Shown one piece after another: positions 1 to 6,326 of a DNA stretch of 55,503 nucleotides; position 1 is the first letter of the stretch; the number at the start of each line of letters is the position of its first letter. The DNA lies in contig NZ_AUDK01000029.1 of assembly GCF_000425425.1 (NCBI RefSeq), forward strand, positions 1 to 55,503, given 5' to 3'. This DNA comes from Flavobacterium daejeonense DSM 17708. GTDB lineage: Bacteria; Bacteroidota; Bacteroidia; Flavobacteriales; Flavobacteriaceae. The notes under the pieces were generated by a model, which ran no database searches, had not been told where the DNA came from, and was given only the letters and a program-made list of their open reading frames with translations. Position numbers and translations under genes: made by a program.

Positions 1-2
1 CG

Positions 3-11
3 TCCCGATAG
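3..11. repeat. Left half of IS-split palindromic repeat
   Basis: TCCCGATAG, the left half of an 18-bp palindrome interrupted by the IS110 element. Related palindromes are at 10297-10312, 12221-12238 and 12313-12330. Confidence 0.75.
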
Positions 12-120
12 ATTCTGTGTTGATTTCCTAATAAAACTAAATTTTATTTTCATCGGGAAGCCTTTTCTATGTTTAATATTCTTAATTTTGTCGTCTAAGT
101 CGGTCTTAGAGCCAGACTGT

Positions 121-164
121 ATAGCGTGTTTATGCCTTTTGTGCTAGCACGCTATTTTTTTTTT
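121..164 (+). terminator. Inward-facing terminator at the transposase 3' end
   Basis: The stem is ATAGCGTG (121-128) with CACGCTAT (148-155), followed by a T run on the plus strand. On that strand it would stop outside transcripts before they run antisense through the transposase gene. On the minus strand the hairpin overlaps the transposase stop but has no U run. Confidence 0.6.
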
Positions 165-1168
165 AATTCATACCCCTTGTCATATACTGTTTTGTTTTTA
201 TAAATAACATATATCAGTTCCAATAATTTTCTCTGTACAGACACGCATGCTTTCATTTTAATTCCGTGTTTTGCTACTATTCTTGCGTATTGATCTCGAA
301 AGTTATCATTCCATTTTATCGTGCTAAGTGCCGGTAAATGTAAAGCACTTCTCAAATATCGATTTCCTTTCTTCGATATTTTCGGTTTGCCTTTTACAGA
401 CGTTCCTGACTGTTTTTCAACCACATCCAATCCTGCGTAACTGGTCAATTGTTTTTTACTTCGTATCAGCTCAAATCCGTTAGTTTCACCAATAACAGTT
501 GCCGCTGTCAATATTGAAACACCTGGAATTGTACAAATATTAGTAATATCAATCGTAAGCTCCTTATGTTCTTTTACAATACTTTTAATCTCATTTTTAA
601 TTTCTTTTTCAAGTGTATTCAGAAAATATATTCTTTTTTTCAACCGTTCAATAGTAGAAAAATGAGGTATTGCTTCGGTTTCTTCTGCATGTAATTGGTT
701 TTTTACGATTGTTCTCTCGTCTGTAATTTGACGACGTTCACGTGTAAGTTGCTTTAGTACTCTATGTATATCTTTTGGTTTTTTCCAATTCTCTAATTTT
801 CTTTCCAATCCGAATCTAGCGATTGCCTCTGAACACGTTTTGTCTGTAATTGTTTTGATGTCTAATGTTCTCATATAATTACTGATTTTATTAGGCAACA
901 CAATACTCAAATCCTCTTGTTTTTCATCGAGATAATAGGCAAACTTTTGGTGATAAACACCTGTGGCTTCCATAACATAAAGTACTTTTATTTCTTTGTC
1001 TGTTAGCTTACTTACCCATTCTGAAAGTTTTAAAAATCCATTTTCGGTATTTTTAAAAACATTATAGGCGTATAATTCGATTTTCAGATCCTCATACAGC
1101 CTCCCTAATGTGACCACTAATTCTTTTTGAGCTACATCAATTCCTAATACCTGTTTTAAAAGTTTCAT
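152..1168 (-). CDS. IS110-family transposase (RuvC-like plus Tnp serine domain)
   Basis: This 338-residue protein has the usual length for the family. The N-terminal RuvC-like domain shows the first acidic residue in GIDVAQ (D11) and a second in VMEATG (E67). A TDK block lies at 108-110, where the fourth acidic residue of the DEDD set would be expected three residues after D109, but C112 is there. A lysine-rich coiled-coil linker follows. The C-terminal Tnp domain has IPGVSILTAATVIGE, then QSGTS with the likely catalytic serine, then SKKGNRYLRSAL. It would catalyse RNA-guided recombination between the element's circular junction and a target. The start ATG at 1168 lies about 20 bp from the predicted bridge RNA end. 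The stop codon lies inside a terminator hairpin that acts on the other strand. Confidence 0.93.
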   Translation of the reverse strand: MKLLKQVLGIDVAQKELVVTLGRLYEDLKIELYAYNVFKNTENGFLKLSEWVSKLTDKEIKVLYVMEATGVYHQKFAYYLDEKQEDLSIVLPNKISNYMRTLDIKTITDKTCSEAIARFGLERKLENWKKPKDIHRVLKQLTRERRQITDERTIVKNQLHAEETEAIPHFSTIERLKKRIYFLNTLEKEIKNEIKSIVKEHKELTIDITNICTIPGVSILTAATVIGETNGFELIRSKKQLTSYAGLDVVEKQSGTSVKGKPKISKKGNRYLRSALHLPALSTIKWNDNFRDQYARIVAKHGIKMKACVSVQRKLLELIYVIYKNKTVYDKGYELKKK

Positions 1169-1189
1169 AACTTCTTAATTTTAAATATA

Positions 1190-1376
1190 ATATTATAAAG
1201 TGATGAATCTTCCTTCGTCTTTTCTCCTGGTTGGATATTCTGGATAATACGACTTGCGTAGTTCCTTACATTCTGTTCAGACTCTAAAAGATAAAAAGAA
1301 TGAGGCATTATCTATCGGACAATATACTTCTGGAGTTATTTAGCCATCGGTATGCTCTCATCCTTTTCACTTCATT
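1190..1376 (-). ncRNA. Predicted IS110 bridge RNA
   Basis: This is the non-coding segment upstream of the transposase, where IS110 bridge RNAs lie. Read 5' to 3' on the minus strand it has four guide-like pieces in the order known for IS621. CCGATGGCT (1350-1342) matches left target CCGATAGCT with one G/A change that still allows wobble pairing. CCGATAG (1318-1312) is complementary to right target CTATCGG. ACAGAAT (1276-1270) equals the element's own end next to the core. AGGAG (1228-1224) is complementary to CTCCT, the core plus the other end. A TATATTTG -7-like box lies at 1389-1382. Transcript limits are estimates, giving about 180-190 nt. No folding was computed. Confidence 0.75.
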
Positions 1377-1429
1377 ATATCCAAATATACATCTTCGAGA
1401 TCAAATTATTTTTACAACGCAAACATAGG

Positions 1430-1440
1430 AGCTATCGGGA
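1430..1440. repeat. Right half of IS-split palindromic repeat
   Basis: AGCTATCGGGA, the right half of the same palindrome. It starts with the AG core shared with positions 10-11. The stretch 1441-1582 up to the Rrf2 gene is very AT-rich. A TATTTTTG box at 1502-1509 is a possible promoter element there, without a well-spaced TTG. Confidence 0.75.
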
Positions 1441-1582
1441 TTGATTTTAGATTTTCTTAAAATCAAAATTTGTTTTTTTATGTTTATTAATTTAAAAAAC
1501 ATATTTTTGTTTTTATGCAATGGTTAAATCCGTTTTTTTAAAACCGAAATCTATTATCGCTATTTAGCAATCAAAAATCAAA

Positions 1583-1993
1583 ATGCTTTCAAAGAAAACA
1601 AAATACGGAATTAAAGCCTTGACTTTTTTGGCGCGCCAGGAAGATCAAACTCCTGTGGCTATTGCTGACATTGCAATGTCTCAAAATATTTCGATAAAAT
1701 TTTTAGAAAGTATCTTGTTACTTTTGCGTCATTCAGGTTTTTTAGGTGCTAAAAAAGGGAAAGGCGGTGGTTATTATTTAATCAAAGAACCTAAGGATAT
1801 TAATATGGCAAAGGTGTACCGCATTCTGGAAGGGCCTATTGCGCTATTACCTTGTGCCAGTCATAATTTCTACGAGCCATGCGATGATTGTACCGACGAA
1901 GCAACTTGTGCGGTAAGAAGGCTGATGACCGAAGTACGTGATAATACACTGATGATTTTAGAAAATAATAGTCTGGCAGATATTGCTTTCTAG
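1583..1993 (+). CDS. Rrf2-family transcriptional regulator
   Basis: This 136-residue protein has an N-terminal winged helix-turn-helix opening with LSKKTKYGIKAL. The wing is KKGKGGGYYL (57-66), which is diagnostic for Rrf2. Four cysteines follow at C91, C100, C103 and C109, spaced much as in IscR-type proteins that bind an Fe-S cluster, so a redox or iron-sulfur sensor is likely. It lies upstream of TauE/SafE and the sulfate-assimilation operon, so a role as sulfur or cysteine regulator (CymR/IscR-like) is plausible from context. A direct link to the cys promoter is not shown. The IS110 insertion ends about 140 bp upstream and could affect its expression. Confidence 0.9.
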   Translation: MLSKKTKYGIKALTFLARQEDQTPVAIADIAMSQNISIKFLESILLLLRHSGFLGAKKGKGGGYYLIKEPKDINMAKVYRILEGPIALLPCASHNFYEPCDDCTDEATCAVRRLMTEVRDNTLMILENNSLADIAF

Positions 1994-2008
1994 ATGGAAT
2001 AGCTATAA

Positions 2009-2051
2009 AAAAGAGCGGATTTCTTTGTATTGAGAAATCCGCTCTTTTTTT
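2009..2051. terminator. Bidirectional terminator between Rrf2 and TauE genes
   Basis: A 14-bp perfect stem, AAGAGCGGATTTCT (2011-2024) with AGAAATCCGCTCTT (2033-2046), flanked by A and T runs. It serves the converging genes. Confidence 0.9.
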
Positions 2052-2067
2052 ATGATTGTATGGAATT

Positions 2068-2850
2068 TTAGAAAACCAGTTTGTATCCCACAAAAAATAA
2101 CATTACTGCAATGGCATTTCTAAGTAATAAGTCGGGAACTTTTCCGCTTAACATACTTCCGATGAAAATTCCCGGAAGTGACCCCATTAATAATTGACTT
2201 AGTAAAGTAAGGTCTAAATTTCCCATCGAAGCATGTCCCAGTCCGGCAACAAGAGTTAAGGGTACGGCGTGAGCAATTTCAGTTCCTACAAGCCTTGGAG
2301 TTGGTAAAAGTGGATATAAGAAAAATAAAGTTACTGTTCCTAAAGCTCCTGCTCCAATAGAGGTAAGTGTTACTGTTGAGCCCAGTAAAACTCCGATGGC
2401 AATAGTTAAAAGATTTTGGGTTCTGCTTTGACTGTGAAATTTATCGCCGGCATGTTTTTGCGAAAGAACTAAAAGTTTCTTTTTAAATAAAACAGCAACA
2501 GAAGTAAAAAGTAAAGCCCAGCCTAAACTAAATTTAATGATAGTGTTGATTTGTGAAATGTCTGTCTTTACGCTTTCAAGAATCCATAAAGTAAGGAAGG
2601 CGGCTGGTACACTTCCCAGTGAAAGCCATCCTGTAATTTGCCAGTTGATGTTGTTTTTTTTATGATGTACAAAAACACCACCTATTTTTGTAAATGCTGC
2701 GTACAGTAAATCAGTTCCGACGGCCGTTGTGGGTGAAATACCAAACCATAATAAAATGGGAGTCATTAAGGAACCTCCGCCTACACCTGTCATTCCAACA
2801 ATAAAACCTACTACTAATCCGGCGATTACAAAACCTATTTCAATATCCAT
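2068..2850 (-). CDS. TauE/SafE family sulfite/sulfonate exporter
   Basis: A polytopic membrane protein of about 260 residues. The N-terminal segment FVIAGLVVGFIVGMTGVGGG holds the family's glycine motif, and the second half repeats it as IGVLLGSTVTLTSIGAGALG. This two-fold internal repeat is typical of TauE/SafE. Members export or import sulfite, sulfoacetate and related anions. Next to a sulfate-reduction operon it could remove excess sulfite or import a sulfur source; the sequence does not settle direction or substrate. I use the ATG at 2850, just before IEIGFVIAG. An in-frame ATG at 2871 would add seven residues. It is transcribed away from cysH. Confidence 0.88.
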   Translation of the reverse strand: MDIEIGFVIAGLVVGFIVGMTGVGGGSLMTPILLWFGISPTTAVGTDLLYAAFTKIGGVFVHHKKNNINWQITGWLSLGSVPAAFLTLWILESVKTDISQINTIIKFSLGWALLFTSVAVLFKKKLLVLSQKHAGDKFHSQSRTQNLLTIAIGVLLGSTVTLTSIGAGALGTVTLFFLYPLLPTPRLVGTEIAHAVPLTLVAGLGHASMGNLDLTLLSQLLMGSLPGIFIGSMLSGKVPDLLLRNAIAVMLFFVGYKLVF

Positions 2851-3139
2851 GATAAAATTTATATGATGCAAAAGTACAATTATTTTATAATAATCCTATG
2901 GATTTAGTAGAATTTATAAAAAATTATTAAGAAAAAATATTTTTGGCTTCGGGTTGAAATAGGTTTTACTGATTTTACGGGTCTTCTTTTAATGTGATTT
3001 AATTTTGTTAGAGTTGTTTTTAAGGTCTCCGTGGTTTTCCTTTTGGGGTAAATTTATTATTTACTCTTTTGTGTTGGTATGTAGTGTTTTATGTTTTAGA
3101 ATCCTGATTTTTGGCTTGCGAAAAAAATCAAAATAAGTT

Positions 3140-3168
3140 TTGTAATTTGAAAAAATGTATTACTTTTG
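3140..3168 (+). promoter_or_regulatory. Promoter of the sulfate-assimilation operon
   Basis: TTG (3140-3142), an 18-nt spacer and TACTTTTG (3161-3168) match the Bacteroidota -33/-7 consensus TTG / TAnnTTTG. It lies in the 375-bp gap 2851-3225 between divergent genes. Apart from this promoter and the motif just after it, I see nothing defined in that gap. Confidence 0.7.
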
Positions 3169-3177
3169 CGGAGTAAT

Positions 3178-3201
3178 CTACTAAACCGATAGGGTAATAA
3201 G
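3178..3201 (+). promoter_or_regulatory. Possible Rrf2-type operator at the cys operon start
   Basis: CTACTAAACCGATAGGGTA, with weak two-fold symmetry around GATA, lies about 10 bp after the -7 box. A bound repressor would there block initiation. Its position and the nearby Rrf2 gene suggest an operator. The symmetry is poor and no second copy was found. Confidence 0.3.
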
Positions 3202-3225
3202 TTTTATTAAAAAGAAAGAGAAGCG

Positions 3226-3927
3226 ATGAGCGAAGATGTAGTTAAAATATTGACAGAAAAAACAAAAGACTTTTCAATAGAAGAGACTTTGGTTTTTTTG
3301 GCAAACGAATATAAAGATAAGGTGGTTTTTTCAACCTCTTTTGGTCAGGAAGATCAGGTAATTACTGATTTGATTGAAAAAAGCGGGGCTGCTGTAAAGA
3401 TCTTTACTTTAGATACAGGACGTTTGTTTCAGGAGACTTATGATGTTTTTCACAGAACACAAAAAAAATACAAAACACCTATAAAAGTGTATTTTCCTGA
3501 GGCAAAAGCGGTAGAGGAATTGCTGGAGAAAAAAGGTCCTAATAGTTTCTTTGAATCTGTAGAAAACAGAAAGGAATGTTGTTTTATCCGTAAAGTAGTG
3601 CCTTTGAAAAAAGCTTTGGCTGGTAACAAAATGTGGATAACAGGTTTGAGAGCCGAGCAATCGGAAAACAGAAGTAATTTGCATTTGTTCGAATATGATG
3701 CTAATTTTGAAATCTTAAAATTCAATCCGTTATTAAAATGGACATTAGAGGAAGTTCAAAAATATATTGATGACCATAATGTTCCTCAAAACAGTTTGCA
3801 TAAAAAAGGTTTTGTAAGTATCGGTTGTGCGCCATGTACCAGAGCTATCGTAGAAGGAGAAGATATCAGAGCCGGAAGATGGTATTGGGAACAAAGTCAC
3901 AAAGAATGCGGGTTACACCAAAAATAG
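3226..3927 (+). CDS. cysH: Adenylyl-sulfate (APS) reductase, assimilatory CysH family
   Basis: Reduces activated sulfate to sulfite with thioredoxin as donor. It has 233 residues. Visible features are the sulfate-binding TSFGQEDQV near residue 37, LDTGRLF, KECCFIRKVVPL with paired Cys118-119, GCAPC with C201 and C204, and the C-terminal ECGLH with nucleophilic C228. The CC plus CxxC set binds a [4Fe-4S] cluster and marks APS-type rather than PAPS-type enzymes. This agrees with the absence of an APS kinase gene nearby. It is first in the operon, followed by cysD after 77 bp. Confidence 0.93.
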   Translation: MSEDVVKILTEKTKDFSIEETLVFLANEYKDKVVFSTSFGQEDQVITDLIEKSGAAVKIFTLDTGRLFQETYDVFHRTQKKYKTPIKVYFPEAKAVEELLEKKGPNSFFESVENRKECCFIRKVVPLKKALAGNKMWITGLRAEQSENRSNLHLFEYDANFEILKFNPLLKWTLEEVQKYIDDHNVPQNSLHKKGFVSIGCAPCTRAIVEGEDIRAGRWYWEQSHKECGLHQK

Positions 3928-4004
3928 AAGTTTAATCGTTTGTGTGTTTAATCGTTTAAAATCAAATGCGAATAAACAAATAAACAAATTACCAAATAAA
4001 CATA

Positions 4005-4907
4005 ATGATAAGTTCAGTTTTAAAAACAAATGCTTTAGAAAGTGAAGCAATTTACATATTTAGAGAAGTAGTTTCTCAATTTGAGAAGCCGGTGTTGCTT
4101 TTTTCAGGAGGAAAAGATTCGATTACTTTGGTGAGATTGGCACAAAAAGCCTTTTTCCCTGCAAAAATTCCTTTTCCATTGTTGCACGTAGATACAGGAC
4201 ACAACTTCCCTGAAACTATTGCTTTTAGAGATAAATTAGTTGAAGAATTAGGATTAGAATTAATCGTTCGTAATGTTCAGGATGCTATCGATCAAGGTAA
4301 AGTAGTAGAAGAAACTGGGCGTTACGCCAGTAGAAACAGTTTGCAAACTACAACACTTTTAGATGCTATCGAAGAATTTAAATTTGATGCCTGTATTGGT
4401 GGAGCGCGTCGTGATGAGGAAAAAGCTAGAGCTAAAGAGCGTATTTTCTCGGTTCGTGATGATTTTGGTCAATGGGATGAGAAAAATCAACGTCCGGAGT
4501 TATTTGATTTGTTAAACGGAAAAATTGAATTGGGGCAAAACGTTCGTGTATTCCCAATTTCTAACTGGACAGAATTAGACGTTTGGAGTTATATCGAGCA
4601 GGAGCAAATTGAAATTCCTTCTATTTATTTCTCTCACAAACGTAAAGTATTTGTAAGAGACGGAATGATTTGGTCTCACTCACCATTCGTTTATCAGGAT
4701 GAAGATGAAGTGGTAGAAGAAAGAGTGGTTCGTTTTAGAACTGTAGGAGATATGAGTTGTACTGCTGCTGTTGAATCTTATGCAGGAACTATCGCAGAGG
4801 TTGTTGGGGAAATCAGACAATCTACTATTTCTGAGCGTGGAGCACGTATTGATGACAAACGTTCAGAAGCAGCGATGGAGAAAAGAAAGCAACAAGGATA
4901 CTTTTAA
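4005..4907 (+). CDS. cysD: Sulfate adenylyltransferase subunit 2
   Basis: The catalytic ATP sulfurylase subunit, making APS from sulfate and ATP in complex with CysN. It has 300 residues, the normal length. The PP-loop motif SGGKDS is at 34-39, followed by LLHVDTGHNFPET. GGARRDEEKARAKERIFS and the C-terminal GDMSCTAAVES are standard CysD blocks. It lies between cysH and cysN. Confidence 0.96.
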   Translation: MISSVLKTNALESEAIYIFREVVSQFEKPVLLFSGGKDSITLVRLAQKAFFPAKIPFPLLHVDTGHNFPETIAFRDKLVEELGLELIVRNVQDAIDQGKVVEETGRYASRNSLQTTTLLDAIEEFKFDACIGGARRDEEKARAKERIFSVRDDFGQWDEKNQRPELFDLLNGKIELGQNVRVFPISNWTELDVWSYIEQEQIEIPSIYFSHKRKVFVRDGMIWSHSPFVYQDEDEVVEERVVRFRTVGDMSCTAAVESYAGTIAEVVGEIRQSTISERGARIDDKRSEAAMEKRKQQGYF

Positions 4908-4910
4908 TAA

Positions 4911-4946
4911 GTTAGAAGTTAGAAGTTAAGAGTTAGAAGTTAGAAG
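4911..4946 (+). repeat. 7-bp tandem repeat between cysD and cysN
   Basis: About five near-perfect units of GTTAGAA in the 108-bp spacer, one unit altered to GTTAAGA. No dyad or promoter box is seen. It is probably slippage-prone spacer DNA. Confidence 0.6.
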
Positions 4947-5015
4947 AATCAAAAAAATATACAGATTTAAGTTTTCAAATAACCTGAAACTTTAAACCTG
5001 AAACAAAAAAGTAAG

Positions 5016-6260
5016 ATGGAAGTTTTAAAAATAGCAACAGCAGGAAGTGTAGATGACGGGAAGAGTACGTTAATCGGAAGATTATTATACGATACACAAT
5101 CGTTAACAACGGATAAATTAGAAGCAATCGAAAGAAGCAGTAAGCAAAAAGGATATGATTATTTAGATTTTTCTTTGGCAACTGACGGATTAGTTGCCGA
5201 GAGAGAGCAAGGAATTACTATCGATGTAGCGCATATTTATTTTTCTACAGCTAAGAAAAGTTATATTATCGCCGATACTCCGGGGCACGTAGAATATACG
5301 CGTAACATGGTTACAGGAGCTTCAACTTCTCAGGTGTCTATTATTTTGATTGATGCCCGTAAAGGAGTAATTGAGCAAACCTATCGTCACTTTTTTATCA
5401 ATAATTTATTGAGAGTAAAAGATGTGATTGTTGCGGTAAACAAAATGGATTTAGTGGACTATTCAGAAGAAGTGTTCAACAAAATCAAAGCCGACTTCCA
5501 GGCATTGAATGCAAAAAGTGATTATAAAGAGCAAAACGTTAGCTATATTCCTTTAAGTGCTTTAACAGGAGATAACGTGGTGGATTCATTAGGGAAAATG
5601 CCTTGGTACACTGGACAAACTATTTTGCAACACTTAGAAGCTTTAGAATCAAAAGATATTTATGATACCGGAAAAACTCGTTTCCCTGTTCAAACGGTTA
5701 TTCGTCCTAAAACGGAAGAATACCATGACTTTAGAGGTTATGCCGGAAAATTATACGGAAACAATATTAAAGTGGGTGATGCAGTAACTGTTTTGCCTTC
5801 TTTGACAGAATCTAAGGTGAGTAACATTCATTTCTTTGATCAACAATTTGATGAAGCAGCTGCTGGTTCTTCAATCATTATCGAATTAGAAAATGATATC
5901 AATGTAACTCGTGGTGATATGATTGTAAAATCAAACGAATTGCCAAGAGTAGAGAAAGAAATCACGACAACAGTTTGCTGGATGGACAGCAAAAAATTAG
6001 TTCCCGGAACTAAATATTTGGTACAACATAATACAAATAGAGTGTTGGCGAAGGTGGACAGTATCAATAATGTAATTGCTACTGATTATTCAGGAACTAC
6101 TCCGGCTTCACAATTAGCTATTAATGAAATTGGAGAAGTAAGTATTAAATTAAGCAAAGCTTTGTATTTTGATGCTTATGATGTAAACAAATCAAACGGA
6201 GCTTTTATCTTAATTGATCCAACAACTAATACAACTGCAGGAGTAGGGTTTATTAGATAA
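5016..6260 (+). CDS. cysN: Sulfate adenylyltransferase subunit 1 (GTPase)
   Basis: The regulatory GTPase that couples GTP hydrolysis to APS formation by CysD. Its 414 residues show G1 GSVDDGKST (10-18), G3 DTPGH (87-91) and G4 NKMD (142-145), then elongation-factor-like beta-barrel domains. The protein ends at GVGFIR, with no fused APS kinase domain as is seen in NodQ-type proteins. This fits the APS-type reductase upstream. Confidence 0.95.
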   Translation: MEVLKIATAGSVDDGKSTLIGRLLYDTQSLTTDKLEAIERSSKQKGYDYLDFSLATDGLVAEREQGITIDVAHIYFSTAKKSYIIADTPGHVEYTRNMVTGASTSQVSIILIDARKGVIEQTYRHFFINNLLRVKDVIVAVNKMDLVDYSEEVFNKIKADFQALNAKSDYKEQNVSYIPLSALTGDNVVDSLGKMPWYTGQTILQHLEALESKDIYDTGKTRFPVQTVIRPKTEEYHDFRGYAGKLYGNNIKVGDAVTVLPSLTESKVSNIHFFDQQFDEAAAGSSIIIELENDINVTRGDMIVKSNELPRVEKEITTTVCWMDSKKLVPGTKYLVQHNTNRVLAKVDSINNVIATDYSGTTPASQLAINEIGEVSIKLSKALYFDAYDVNKSNGAFILIDPTTNTTAGVGFIR

Positions 6261-6326
6261 TTTTAGCAGGTAAAATTAATAACCATGCGCTGAAGGTATG
6301 AGCAGTAAATGGTAAAAGAAAAAGAA

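Larger units (their letters stand above)
10..1431 (-). mobile_element. IS110-family insertion sequence, complete
   Basis: The element carries one transposase gene on the minus strand, about 140 bp of non-coding DNA after it and about 260 bp before it. No terminal inverted repeats are evident. I place the ends by rebuilding the empty site. Left flank TCCCGAT (3-9), one shared AG (10-11 and 1430-1431) and right flank CTATCGGGA (1432-1440) join into a perfect 18-bp palindrome. On the transposase strand the shared dinucleotide is CT, the core used by IS621 of this family. IS110 elements move as circles by recombination at such a core and make no long target duplication. The exact ends could shift by a base or two. 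One copy is visible. Confidence 0.85.

Noticed and set aside
4911..4946. CRISPR-like or regulatory repeat array
   Set aside because: Units are 7 bp without spacers; simple tandem slippage explains it. No CRISPR array was seen in the window.
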